A DNA stretch of 64,000 nucleotides from positions 6,944,001 through 7,008,000 of the forward strand of contig CM034103.1 in assembly GCA_019914945.1 (NCBI GenBank), read 5' to 3'. Each line of letters begins with the position of its first letter. The first letter of the stretch is position 1. The stretch is from Typha latifolia. Taxonomy: Eukaryota; Streptophyta; Magnoliopsida; Poales; Typhaceae. Both the position numbers and the translations under genes were made by a program. The notes under the pieces are model-generated. The model was not told the DNA's origin, ran no database searches, and saw only the letters and a program-made list of their open reading frames with translations. Below, piece by piece: positions 8,566 through 19,555 of the stretch.

Positions 8566-9305
8566 TGATATGATTCAGACTTCACCGATGTCGTCTCGAG
8601 CATGGATTCACTTTAGGAGTGTCTTTATTTCTTGTTTTAATGTTTAATTTCCAAGAAAAGAAGTTTTCTGTAAGTCGTGTTTGAACGCGGGTGGAGTGAG
8701 TTCGAACGCGGTTGTGAACGCAGTTGTGAACGGGTTGTGAGAGTGTGCATTGTGCGTTCGAACGCCCCATTCGAACGCATTGTGAATGCCTGCATCGCAT
8801 TCGCAAATCCAGAGAAGTGGGGAATAGGCGCGTTCGATCACACGTTCGAATGCCTGCATCGCGTTCGCAAATCCAGAGAAGAGCGAATTTTGAGTGGTTT
8901 GGTTAGCCTCTAAAAGGGAAGTGGATGGCAACCAAAAGATTATTATTGAAGAACTGAGTTTTGCCTTGCCTCCTTCGTCTTCTTCGCTCCCATTCTCTCA
9001 ATCCCCAGCGACGCTGCTTCTAACCTCCCTCGACCGGCCAACACCCTAGACCCTTAGGGCGGCCCTCTCCTCCCCCTTCTTCCAATCTATCCAACACTTG
9101 CCCTAACCCTTCCATCAACTATAACCCTTCCAATGAAAGTGTATTAACCCTCGTCTCATTTGTCGAGGGGCAGGCACCCAGCGAATCCTAGATCCCGATA
9201 GTCAACTCATCGTCCAGCCAAATACCAATTTTTCACCAGTACCACCCCATTAAAGCCGGTCCTCCACCAACCAACCATCATCTAGGATCTCGTGCCTCCA
9301 TCCAT
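8566..9305 (+). repeat. GA 3' LTR of element C, truncated
   Basis: It matches 28650-29330, with palindromes at 8679-8860. The TATA region is altered: CTCTAAAAGGGAAGTGG replaces CTATAAAAGGG. It is truncated before the U5 end. Confidence 0.8.
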
Positions 9306-9377
9306 GATTGATGTTATTTAAGGGATAAAGACGAAGTGGAAGAAGTGGTCGAGATCCCAAGAAAGAGGGAGGACTCG
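9306..9377 (-). repeat. GE LTR fragment, left piece (element E')
   Basis: It matches the reverse-orientation GE LTR at 38822-38890 (AAGGGATAAAGACGAAG). It continues at 12579 after the solo XL LTR. The duplicated ACTCG at 9373-9377 and 12579-12583 proves the two pieces were once contiguous. Confidence 0.85.
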
Positions 9378-10389
9378 TGAAAAGCACCCCGCCCGGCACG
9401 GGCACGCCCACGCCCACGCACCCACACGGCATGCACGGTGCACGCGACAGGTCGGGCGGGGCCCGTCACACACCGATACTCTCATGTATACATACAATCA
9501 TGACATTATCAAATACTACCTGCTAACATATCCATGATCACATAACCCATCACTAATTAAATCATATTATTAACCAAATAAACCTGTTAACATATGAATA
9601 TCCCAGTCCACAATAATATACATTAAACCACTGCATAATATGGCAGGACCCACATAGGCCACAACAAACCATCAAGATACAACTAAAACAACTAATATAA
9701 GAGTACACTATGATTCGACCTGTATTATAAAATTCATCGTCTAATACAACAGAGTACAAATATCAAATACTGGTACAACTCAATTCCTAAATAAACTATC
9801 ATCTATACCGTCTCGCATCTATAGCTCACCTCATCATCGCTCTAAAATATCCTCATGTTATCTCAAGTCGCTATCACATACCACATATCTGAGAGGGTTA
9901 GAAAAGAAATAAAGAGAGTCATGAGCAAAAGGCTCAGTGAATAGACCTTACCCCGAATCAGTGATGTCAAACAGAGAGTAAATCATGTACTCGATAATAT
10001 GAATCAGAAAGAGCATCATGTCATGAATGAGTATATGAATGTTCCTCAATAATACATAAATGAAAAATAGATAACATATCATGTCATAACTGATAGAATA
10101 TATAATCCTCGACAATGTATAAATAAATCTTCATGTCATACCATTATCATAACTCTCTCTCAAATATGACACATGATGCATGCCGACCATGACCATGCTA
10201 TGATATCAAATACAACAATATATAATGCATATTGATCACTCGATAATCAGGTAACCAAATGATAATGAAATTATATGCATTTCTCAACATCACAAGCATC
10301 AATCATCACCGACATCTCGGTATAATATCATCATACTAGACCACTGTGCACAGTCAATACCCGATACCCAGTTTCAACATCATGTCCAA

Positions 10390-10465
10390 AGGCTCAGAGC
10401 GTACTCCGCCACCCGCAAGAGTATCTCTAATATAACCATACCCCGCCACCCGCTAGGGTATCAAC
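10390..10465. repeat. Two hairpin units in X1
   Basis: GTACTCCGCCACCCGC-AAGAGTAT is followed by ATACCCCGCCACCCGC-TAGGGTAT. Each has 6-bp complementary arms around a GCCACCCGC loop. Related arrays with five or six units occur at 42603 and 51088. Confidence 0.7.
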
Positions 10466-11928
10466 ATCCATCCAGACCGGGCACCCACATAGTTGATAAA
10501 AACCTCGTGAGGATAAGTCGCCACATATGCCCTAGCGAACGGCATGTGTCCGAATGTCTGCTGCGCACATAGACTAACGACCTCGGACGTAAGGCCAACA
10601 GGATCGCGACTATGTCGAGCAATCAATCATCCACCAAGCACGTCCTAACCCTCGCGCCCACTCGGGTATTCTCACGCTTTCTATCAACTATCCTATCAAT
10701 CACATTTCATGCTTTCCTTCTAAATGATAGATCAAATGCATATATCCAGTACGATAACAAGTCAATGCATAAGAAGAATTTAGGTGGAATAGGAATCAAG
10801 AGAAAAATGATGCAATGTAGTCTTCAACTATATAGTCAACACATTCATACTCATGCTAATCTATTATATGCATACCCATGCTACAGATCAACTGGACATA
10901 ACCTCATCACAGTATAATCATATCTCATCATCTCTATTTATCATCATCATACTCATATCCAAGATCAGCCTAATTATATGCATGATAAAAATTTGCTCGA
11001 CTGTAATCATCTCTAGATAAAGTCATGTTGGAGGCCAAAACATGCATATACATAATATATAATATCACCTAATTTGAGAAAGGGATCTAGGGGATAAGAC
11101 TACTCACCGTCTGATCAGAAAATACAAACCACGCATCTCTCACGTCCGTCAGGTAACCGAGTGACACTCATCGCTAGCAAAGTCCACGGGGTCTCAAATA
11201 AGGGGGTTCGGGATCTGAAATATTTAAATAGTATGATGTTAGCTGTTTATCTAATTAAAATTAATTTAGTTAAAATATAAATGCTTATTAGGTTTAGAAT
11301 CACTTTTCTTTATTTTTGATTACATAACTAGGTCTATAATATAGATACGATTCAAATATTATAAAATTTTATTATTATAAAATATTAGTTATAACATAAG
11401 GAGAAGAGGCCTGTTTCCTTTTATATGAGAGTATTTCTAAATATATAATTATAAATAAAATAAAAGGCTAAATAAGTATAGACAAGGTCTAATTTTAATT
11501 AATTTTATAATTCATATACTATCTTGATTAATTAGGGACAATGCAGTCTTTACTCGATAAAATAATAAATAAATAACTAAATAAACTTAGTATTTTATTT
11601 GTTGCAGAATAATCATAAAATTAATAGAAATACTTAAAATATATATGATGAGGGTATTAGAATATAAATCTAATAATTATAATTTACAAATCTATCTATT
11701 AATCCAATAGATATGTAAATAAATAAATAAATATAAGTATTACCTATATTTATACCTAATTAATCATTAATTATAAAAATTATCATTAATAAAATTATAT
11801 TGAAGGATATATAATATTATTAAAATAGTTAATGTCTAAATAATCTATTTGCATTAATTAAGAATAAAAATACCTAAATAAATAACATAACTGAAATAAT
11901 TAATTAATAAATAAATTAAATCTGCCAT

Positions 11929-12017
11929 CAGTGCTGGGTTCGGCCCAGCACTGTCTGCTAGAATGTTGGGCCGAGCCCAACATGTCTACTACAGTGCTGG
12001 GCCGAGCCCAGCACTGT
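11929..12017. repeat. Three consecutive hairpins with compensatory changes
   Basis: Hairpin 1 is 11929-11953: arm CAGTGCTGGG, a 10-bp stem with a TTCGG centre. Hairpin 2 is 11963-11983: arm ATGTTGGGC, 9 bp. Hairpin 3 is 11991-12017: arm ACAGTGCTGGGC, 12 bp, with a CGA loop. Hairpin 2 differs from 3 by changes in both arms that keep pairing. Degenerate versions occur at the same place in the other XL copies. Confidence 0.85.
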
Positions 12018-12227
12018 GCAGAAAGAAAGAGAAGGAGATGAGGAAGAAGGAGAAAAAGAAAGAAAGAAAGAAAGAAGAAGAAGAAGAAGAGAAAAGGAAG
12101 AGAAGAAAGAGATGAGGGGAGGGAAGAGGTTGCGGACCCGGGCCGGCGGGGAGGGCACCGGCCGCCGCCGCGCCCAGCCCGGCCGGCCTCTCGCCGGCGG
12201 CCCGGCTCCGACGAGCCCAACCTCGGG

Positions 12228-12263
<36 letters not shown>

Positions 12264-12578
12264 GAGAGGGCGAGTGAGAGGTCTCACCGGCGGCGGCGGC
12301 GCCCCCGGGGAAGATGTCGGTATAGAGAGAGAGTAGAGTGAGAGGGTAGCTGAGAGAGAGAGAGAGGGAGGGAGAGAGAGAGAGAGAGAAGGTGGTGGAG
12401 GAGGAGTAGTGGCGGCGTTGGGGCCCACCGCGGCCAACTGGCCGCAGCCGGTTGGCTGTGGCAGTGGCTACAGGTGCGTGGCGCCCCACCAAGCTGCATG
12501 AGCAGCTGGCATGGGCACGAGGCCGGCCATAGTCATGCCCATAATTTTTTTTTTTTTTTTTGGGATTGGGTTGTTACA

Positions 12579-13051
12579 ACTCGATAGATGAGGAAGATTA
12601 GAAACTAGGAGAGACCTTGCCAACGATAGAGGTGGTAGGTTGGTGAAGAGAAAGAAGGAAGATTAGGGTAGAGAGAATAAAGAGAAGATAAGAGGCAAGA
12701 AATTAATAATCTAATAGCATAATGAATTTGGCTGCCATCCACATATTTATAAAGCCTAGCCAACAAGTTCTAATAACAATAAGTAACTCTAATCCTAGTG
12801 GATTTATGCCGATCGTGTTCGAACACACTTGATCGCATTCGAAAACACAAAAGGCATTATCTGTATCTACGAACGCGATGCATGCATTCGAATGCGCATT
12901 TTGCATTCTCTGTATATGCGAACCTGATGTAGGCGTTCACAAAAGCATTCGAATGCGACCTCTTCTGCGTTCGAACATGACCTACAAGAATTTTATTCTA
13001 ATAAAAATAAATAAATAATTTAATAAGAAAAGACTCTAACTAAGTGTATCA
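12579..13051 (-). repeat. GE LTR, right piece (element E')
   Basis: Reverse-orientation GE LTR ending at TGTATCA (13045-13051), the complement of the LTR start. It includes the complement of the TATA region (TATTTATAAAG, about 12748), many TTCGAACGC/TTCGAATGC palindromes (12815-12980) and the A-rich start. It is the 3' LTR of the minus-strand element that follows. Confidence 0.85.
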
Positions 13052-13224
13052 AACCGCTTGTATGTTCTCAACGCTCCATGCCCAGGTGTAGGAGTGTCAT
13101 GGAAGTACAATACTCGCCATCGGAGCTCGGTATCAGCTAGTACAAGAATACGACCCCAAAAACTTAGCAACCCATCTCTCTCTATTGTCTCTACATGCTG
13201 CCTTGGGGTTGCACGATCGGGCAT
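13052..13224 (-). pseudogene. Ty3 integrase zinc-domain remnant
   Basis: LYFHDTPTPGHGALRTYKR matches the HHCC entry of Ty3 integrase (compare HFHDTPIAGHEGVLRTYK in the GA copy at 27375). The catalytic core is missing. The LTR begins within codons of the RTYK motif. Confidence 0.7.
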
Positions 13225-13310
13225 CGGCAGTCCTATTTTGTCTCCTACTTGTACACTATTTCGTAGTCATATCTCATGACTTGGATACCCATCTTTGCTA
13301 TGCGGGTGAC

Positions 13311-13544
13311 TCACTGTTTCAAGAAGTAGGGTAAGCTCTGCTGGTCCGTCTGGATAAAAGAACATCGACCAATGAGGTAAGGTGGCCACTTGGTGATCAC
13401 ATGCAAAATCGCCAACATCTCACGCTCATACGTTGGCCAATGCCTCGAGCTATCAGATAAGGCCTTGCTAAGATAAGCAATAGGTTGTCCCTCCTGCATT
13501 AACACTAATCTTATGCCAACCCTTGAAGCATCACACTCCACCAC
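13311..13544 (-). pseudogene. Ty3 RNase H fragment
   Basis: VVECDASRVGIRLVLMQEGQ, then PIAYLSKALS and TYEREMLAILHVITKW, then a FIQTDQQSLPYFLKQ block. These are classic Ty3 RNase H motifs with the first catalytic D in ECDAS. The normal ECDASGVGIGAVL reads SRVGIRLVL, so G residues are lost. The frame stops after FLKQ. Confidence 0.85.
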
Positions 13545-14300
13545 AAACTATTTGGTGAAGTCGGGCAATGCGAGTATGGGAGCTGCGGTCATGGCAGTCT
13601 TGAGAGCTTTTTGGGATGTCATGGCCTTCTCACTCCAGATGAAGCCGTCCTTCCTCAACAACGCGGTCAATAGGGACAGCAATCTTCCCATAACTCACTA
13701 CAAACTGCTTGTAGTATCATATGAAACCTAAAAATCCTCGCAATTCATTGGGGTTCTCCATTATGCAAGCTATCTCCCTTGGGCTGAGATGATATGCCCA
13801 AGGTACTCCACTTGTTGCTCCCCCCATAGATATTTGTACAGCTTGACCTTTAACTCATGTTGCCTAAGCTCAAGACCTCCTTCAAGTGTTGTAGAAGATC
13901 TAGCTAGGTTTTTCTATAAACTATTACATCGTCGAAAAAGATAAGCACATAATGATAGAGGAGTGGTCTGAATACATTATTCATCAAGCCTTGGAATGTC
14001 ACTGGAGCGTTCGTCAGGCCGAAGGGCATAACCTAGAACTCATAGTGGCCCATCATGAGTCCGGAAGTCGGTCTCGTGCACGTCTATTGAGTGAACTTGA
14101 ATCTGATGGTAGCCCGCGCGTAAGTCGAGCTTGCTAAAATATGTAGCCCCTACTAGCTCATCAAGAAGCTCCTCAATAACTGGAATAGGATACTGGTCCT
14201 TGAGGATAATGGAGTTTAGTGTCCTATAATCAACACAAAATCTCCACCTACCATCCTTCTTCCACACCAATAGAACGAGGGAAGAATATGCGCCATGACT
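13545..14300 (-). pseudogene. Ty3 reverse transcriptase, broken
   Basis: The clearest frame (14270-14040) reads [16 protein letters not shown], then [15 protein letters not shown] and [15 protein letters not shown], the RT fingers/palm. Further on, the minus strand reads [12 protein letters not shown] at about 13940, the YxDD-type catalytic motif in its FFDD form. The sequence between and after has several frameshifts. Confidence 0.85.
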
Positions 14301-15024
14301 AGGCTATATAATCCCTTGTGCAAGCATCTCCTTCACCATCCACATAATTTCCTCACTCCCGGCATGATCTCAATGTGGTGATCTGCATCTCATATCGGCG
14401 GCAATCCCGTCAACTCTTCAAAAAGAGCTGAAACTCTTGTAACAAACTCCACAAATCAGCTGGAGTGCTCGATAGTTGCACCTTCGATGGTTCAGTAGGG
14501 GCCAGCTACATCATAAAAGCATCATCATTGTGGCTAGGCAACCCCAAGAGAGGTTGCAAGGTGGCGCCCTGCTGTGGATGTGCTCCATCCATTCATACCT
14601 GTCTACTCTTGTGCTTGAAGGTGAGGCACATCTCAAGGAAATCAAAAGTCATGGGCTTGAGACTCCGCAACCACTGTGTCCCCAATATGACGTATGCGGC
14701 ACGTAGTGCAATCTAATACAAGTCTATGACAAAGGTATGGCCCTCGACTCGAACTTGAATTGCACTGCATATGTCGTTGGCTCTAAGTGTCATACTATCT
14801 CCAATAGTGACGTCAAACGCCACCAAAGGCTCAGAAGTGAGTTTAATCTTCCTAACTAGCCGCTCATCAAGCAAGTTGTGTGTGCTCCTCGTGTCAATGA
14901 GGATACGCACTGTATGCTTCCTTATCAAACCATCCATGCGAAGAGTCTTCGGAGGTGTTGCAGATCCGGAGTAGGCGTGGAGAGAAATGCCCGCTCTAAT
15001 CTCCTCCTCGTCAGCCTCCTCCAC
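14301..15024 (-). pseudogene. Ty3 aspartic protease and linker
   Basis: The frame 15024-14713 reads SLHAYSGSATPPKTLRMDG, RILIDTRSTHNLLD and FDVTIGDSMTLRANDIC. The active site DTGS reads DTRS, a change expected to abolish activity. It ends at HTFVIDLY with a stop. The rest to 14301 is the protease-RT linker with stops. Confidence 0.8.
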
Positions 15025-15588
15025 CTCGATCTGCTGCTACTCATCTATTATGTCCTCCGTAACACCCTCATAATCAATCGAATCGTCCTTCTCGGCCTCC
15101 CCATCTATAAGCATTATTGAACCGATTTGTCACACAAAGCGATGTCTCAGCGTGAACTTCTTGTCGCATCTAAAACACAACCCCTTGGCCCTTTGCTCCT
15201 CCACCTAGGCAAGTGTGAGAGTCTATATAGGGGTTCTAGGAGCTACCTTCACATCTAAAGAAGTATGAAAAGTAGGTCTTGGTCCAGTTGTACTCGGGAG
15301 GGTCCTTGGCAGGTAAACCGAGCCGTTGGGGCCGCCCAGTTTCATCTTCTAGTTGTTAACCTATGGATGCTTTATATGCCCTCTAAGTGCTCGATGTTTG
15401 TCTTCCATAAGCAAGGCATCCTCTACTGCTTGCCCCAGGTTCAAAGGTCGCAAGGCGCATACATCATCCTGAATTTCTTCCATCAATCCAGTAATAAAGG
15501 TGGCTTTGAGTGGAACACAACGACTAGACACTCGTTCAAACTCTTCTTGGTAAGCCCTCACCATTGTCTTCTAGACCATGGTTTTTTC
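15025..15588 (-). pseudogene. Ty3 gag, C-terminal part
   Basis: The frame 15564-15361 reads AYQEEFERVSSRCVP, TFITGLMEEIQDDVCALRP and EDALLMEDKHRALR, matching the gag of GA at 26180-26380. The knuckle region (about 15130-15180) is recognisable in another frame. The N-terminal half is lost at the CB junction. Confidence 0.8.
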
Positions 15589-15776
15589 CTATCATAGTGA
15601 TTGGTTTTGATCCGAGTTTGGATCCGTGGTTTTTTCCCGTTTGGGTTTTTTCACGTTAAAATCTTGGCGTTCATCTCTGCTTTTGTTCTTAATATTTCTA
15701 CAGACTTTTACTTAAGCGAATGAGTGATATCATTGCCTAGTATTTAGATACATACTTGTGTCTAGGGATTTTATCA
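15589..15776 (+). repeat. 5' LTR remnant of element F
   Basis: The last 188 bp of a CB LTR, ending GGGATTTTATCA at 15776. U3, palindromes and TATA box are lost at the junction with element E'. Confidence 0.9.
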
Positions 15777-15778
15777 AT

Positions 15779-15793
15779 TGGTATCAGAGCAGG
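15779..15793 (+). promoter_or_regulatory. tRNA-Met primer-binding site
   Basis: TGGTATCAGAGCAGG starts 3 bp after the LTR end. It is complementary to the 3' end of plant initiator tRNA-Met, as usual for copia elements. Confidence 0.85.
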
Positions 15794-15825
15794 TTCTCTC
15801 ACCCTTTGAGAGAGATCAGATAGGC

Positions 15826-17340
15826 ATGGATTTTCATAGAGATGGATCCTCATCTATTAGACCTCCTATTCTAGATGGATCAAATTATGGATATTGGAAA
15901 GCTAGGATGAGAGCTTATTTGAAGTCTATAGATGAGCGAGTATGGATGGCCATTATGAACGGTTGGAGTCCACCAATGTACATGGTAAATGATAAGTTTG
16001 TTGAGAAACCGATTGAGTCATGGGATAAGACAGATTATGAAAAAATTGGATGGAATACCAAGGCAATAAATACAATTTTTAGTTGTATTTCCTCGGAAGA
16101 ATTTAGAAAAATCTCTACTTGTGAGATAGCAAAAGAAGCTTGGACGATCTTAGAAACTACTCACGAAGGAACTATGGCTGTAAAACTTTCTAAACTTCAG
16201 AGGTTGACTACTAGTTTTTAAACTCTACGTATGGAGGAGAATGAGACATTTGATGAGTTTTATGCAAAGCTGAGTGATATAGTCAACTCTAGTTTCAACC
16301 TAGGAGAGAAAATTCCTGAAAATAGAATTGTCCGTAGGATCCTTAGGTCTCTTCTAGAAAGATTTCAAGTGAAAGTTACAGCTATTGAGGAGAGTAAGGA
16401 CATCGATTCTATGAAAGTTAAACAGTTGGTAGGAAATCTACAAACATTTGAGTCCAGTCTTTCAAAACCAAGGAAGTCTAAAGGGATTGCCCTATCCACA
16501 GTTGAACAAAGTATAGAGGAGTCTAATGATGAAGGTGATTTAGATGTTGAGATGTTGGCCATGTTCGTCAAAAAGTTTAATAAATTATTTCGGAAGCCAA
16601 ACAAGTTGAATGCTGAAAAACTTGAGAAAAGCAAAGCATTTGTGAAAAAGAAGAATACTGCGAGTTCGAACACAGGTGTGAGCAACAATGGTGTCAAACA
16701 GAAAAATAAGTATTCTGAGAATAAAGTTCGATGTTTTGAATGTTCTGGTTTTGGACACATAGCACAAGAATGCCCTAATCGCCTTAAGAAGAAGGGTAAA
16801 GCTATGAAAGTTACTTGGAATGACTCAGATGAATCTGATGATGATTCTAGAAAAGACGAAGAAAACTTTGTTGCTTTTGCCTCTTCTCTACTCAATATTG
16901 ATTCCATTGTTGATACTGATAGTACAGATGATCAGGATATGTTACCAGCTGAAGAAGATGAATCTGAAATTCAAAAGGCATATAATGACCTGTACCTGGA
17001 GTCGTTTAAACTCAAGAAAAGCAATCTTAGACTACATCAACGACTCAAGGTAATCGAACTTGAAAGAATTCAATTTGAGGAGAAGTACAAATTGGAACTT
17101 GAACATGTCAAAGACCTTTCTGAACAACTTGAAAATGCAAAAAATAAAATAAAGGCAGATGAAATTGAACTAGAGCGGCTGAATAAGGAAGTGACATTTC
17201 TAAAAGGGAAGAACAATCTTGACGAGATCCTAAAGTCTCAAATCTCTGGAAAAGACAGGTATGGTGTTGGATACACTAGTAATTCAAATAATAATAAAAC
17301 TGTCTTCATTTCTGCAGAATACAAAAGGAAGAATATCTGA
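15826..17340 (+). pseudogene. Copia gag with one nonsense codon
   Basis: ATG 15826 gives MDFHRDGSSSIRPPILDGSN and YGYWKARMRAYLKSID, the copia gag N-terminal fold. A TAA at 16219-16221 interrupts an otherwise single frame that continues in register to 17337. Later come the CCHC knuckle CFECSGFGHIAQEC (about 16733-16774), an acidic stretch, and a predicted long coiled coil (about 16970-17215; LERIQFEEKYKLELEHVKDL). A 1-bp loss near 17310 puts the following frame out of register. The total is about 500 codons, typical of plant copia gag with a C-terminal coiled coil. Confidence 0.85.
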
Positions 17341-18446
17341 AGTCACCAACCGCAGTTATAAAACAATCCTGGATGAATGCTTCTAAACTGAAGGTGAATC
17401 TACAAACTGGTGAATCGTCAACGGCACCAAAGGTAAACTTTAGTCACACTCCTCGACAAAAGGTGAGTAGAAAATGGTTTGTTCCGACATGCTATCATTG
17501 CAGCATTCTAGGACATATTCGACCTTATTGCAAAATTTTGCACAAACCTAGAACTGCTTTTATTTATGGGATAAAAACAAAGGCCATATGGGTCAAGAAA
17601 AGTGATTTGAAATGTTATGTTGTGCATACAGCTTTGAAAGCTTTAAATTCTGATTTATGGTATTTAGATAGTGATTGTTCAAGACATATGTCGGGTAACA
17701 AGTCATTATTTTCTAATCTTGAAAAACATGAAGGGGGAGTTGTGACATTCGGAGATGGTAATTCATCCAAGGTAATAGGTAAAAGAAAGGTAAGTTCTCC
17801 GGGGGTTCCTATTCTTGAAAATGTTCTTTATGTTAAGGGCTTGAAAGCAAATCTTTTGAGTATCAGTCAATTTTGTGATGAAGATTATCAGATAAAATTC
17901 TCCAAAAATGATTGTACTATTCTAGATCATGGTGGTAATGTTATATGTTATGGATCTAGAACATCTGATAATTGCTATGTTGTTGGAACGTCATATAAAC
18001 TAAATTGTAACAGTGTCTCTTTTGACATTGCAGATCTTTGGCATCAACATCTTGGACATGTGAATCACAAGGAATTATTTACTCTGTCCAAACAAGAAGT
18101 GGTAAGAGGAATACCTAAGATGAAAGAAATGTCAAAAAGAGTGTGCGGTTCGTGTCAAATTGGAAAACAAACTAGGATTTCACACAAGAAGGTAAATGCA
18201 GCTACCACCGACCATGTGCTCCAATTAGTACACATGGACTTGATGGGTCCAACAAAAATGAAAAGTCTTGGAGGTAAACGCTATATATTCTTAATGGTCG
18301 ATGATTACTCCAGATATACCTGGGCTGCCTTTCTACGTGAGAAGTCTAAAACCTTTGAAGTTTTTAAATCACTATGCTTAAAATTGCAGAATGAAAAATC
18401 TATTACCCTAGTTAAGATTCGTTCTGATCATGGTAGAGAATTTTAA
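17341..18446 (+). pseudogene. Copia protease and integrase
   Basis: The frame 17373-18446 contains a second knuckle (CYHCSILGHIRPYC), a protease core WYLDSDCSRHMSG (DSG altered to DSD), and the integrase HHCC (LWHQHLGHVNHKEL ... VCGSCQIGKQTR). It also has the first two catalytic aspartates (VHMDLMGP and IRSDHGREF). It ends by a 1-bp frameshift just after GREF. The altered protease triad alone would block processing. Confidence 0.9.
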
Positions 18447-19301
18447 ATGAAAATTTTTCCATATTTTGCGATTCTCTTGGTATTCAACATGAATTTTCAG
18501 CTCCTATAACTTCACAATAGAACGGGATTGTGGAAAGAAAGAACCGAGTTGTGCAGGAAATGGCTAGGGTTATGCTTCACGCTAAAATGGTTCCTCAAAG
18601 GTTTTGGGCAGAGGCAATCAATACAGCGGTACATGTGATAAATCGTGTTTATCTAAGACCAGGGTACAAAAATGACTGCATATGAAATCTGGAAGGGTAA
18701 GAAACCTAGTGTTAAATATTTTCGAGTTTTTGGTAGTAAATATTATATCTTGCGTGATCGAGAATATTTGACTAAATTTGACACTAGAAGTAGCGAAGGC
18801 ATCTTCTTGGGGTATTCGAATAATAGTAGAGCCTACAGAATATTTAATCTTGACACTTCTACTGTTATGGAATCTGCTAATGTTATGATAGATGAATCCA
18901 CGACTGATTTAACTGAAGCTACTCCTATTTCTGTTTTTGCAGATACATATGACGAAGAAATAGGAAAGGAGCTTGATCTGGAAATTGAGAATCAGGACAA
19001 GGACAAAGTTGAAATGAACAAAGATGACTGCAACGTACTGAAACTATCTGCCAGAGTGAAATCAGATCATCCACTGTCACAAGTGATTGGAGACGTAAAT
19101 GAACTAATTAAGACAAGACGACAAATCCAAAGTGAGGTATCACTTACTTGCTATATATCTTCTTTTGAACCTAAAAATGTGAAGGAAGCATTGTTAGACG
19201 ATTCTTGGGTTAATGCTATGCATGAGGAATTAGAGCAATTTTCTAGAAATGATGTTTGGTATTTAGAAAATGCAAAACATTGTTTATATAGAAAAGTTTA
19301 G
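18447..19301 (+). pseudogene. Copia integrase C-terminus and RT start
   Basis: The third catalytic residue is in NGIVERKNR at about 18525, preceded by an in-frame TAG. A 1-bp insertion near 18665 shifts to the frame 18672-19301. That frame reads TAYEIWKGKKPSVKYFRVFG, SSEGIFLGYSNNSRAYR, an acidic linker, and the RT entry ALLDDSWVNAMHEELEQFS. The RT core and RNase H are deleted between DVWYL and ENAKHARTPMSTT; short repeats (TTTAGAAAATGCAAAACAT) flank the deletion. Confidence 0.85.
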
Positions 19302-19555
19302 AAAATGCTAAGGATCTTGTGACCAAATTCGGTTTAGAAAATGCAAAACATGCTAGAACTCCTATGAGTACAACTACCAAACTAGGTAAGGATCTTGATG
19401 TTTCTTGTGTGATTGAACGTGATATCTTAGCATTTTCAAGTGGATGATGGATTTCATTTAGGGCCTTCATGATTTCTTGGATTTTTTTATTTCTTGCTAT
19501 CTTTTTGTTTGCTTTGGGCATATATTGAATCTTGCATCTTGTTTCTTTCTCATGA
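19302..19555 (+). other. Remnant linker before extra ORF in element F
   Basis: A short RNase H-linker trace (ARTPMSTTTKLGKD, about 19350-19390) joins directly to leader sequence also found at 4709-4876. The palindrome array and TATA-like box seen in element B at 4346-4420 have been deleted here. Confidence 0.6.

Larger units (their letters stand above)
8282..9305 (+). mobile_element. GA-family 3' fragment (element C)
   Basis: This comprises an RNase H tail, a chromodomain tail, the GA purine tract and a 3' LTR starting TGATATGATTCAGAC at 8566. The LTR is cut at about 9305 by a junction with a GE LTR. About 100 bp foreign to other GA LTRs lies within it at about 9133-9230. The internal part begins abruptly after the CB LTR. 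Confidence 0.8.
9378..12578 (-). mobile_element. Solo XL LTR, 3.2 kb (X1)
   Basis: It runs from TGAAAAGCACCCCGCCC to GGGTTGTTACA, flanked by a perfect ACTCG duplication. I call it minus because the copy at 55655 begins TGTAACAACCC on the plus strand; the true transcription direction is not known. Regions in plus order: GC-rich end (9378-9470), a long mixed region without genes, a two-unit hairpin motif (about 10390-10465), an AT-rich stretch (11220-11925), three hairpins (11929-12017), a GA-rich purine tract with GC-rich blocks (12018-12500), and a poly-T run (about 12546-12561). All frames inside are short or low-complexity. Confidence 0.9.
13052..15588 (-). mobile_element. GE-family Ty3 internal region, degenerate (element E')
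   Basis: On the minus strand the order is gag, protease, RT, RNase H, integrase zinc region and 3' LTR. Integrase after its zinc domain and the chromodomain have been deleted up to the LTR start, with no polypurine tract left. The gag start and 5' LTR are cut off at about 15588 by a CB LTR. Many stops and frameshifts mark it as old. Confidence 0.85.

Noticed and set aside
9460..11200. Host gene or ncRNA in the long gene-free half of XL
   Set aside because: The same sequence recurs in five places with flanking target duplications; the only frame over 100 aa (10612-10917) is not conserved.
12016..12336. ORFs rich in E, K and R or L and S within the GA/CT tracts (also 11900-12499, 32818-33066, 46666-47061, 55629-56319)
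   Set aside because: They are frames through purine/pyrimidine simple repeats, open on both strands. They have no conserved domain and their sequence is not preserved between XL copies.
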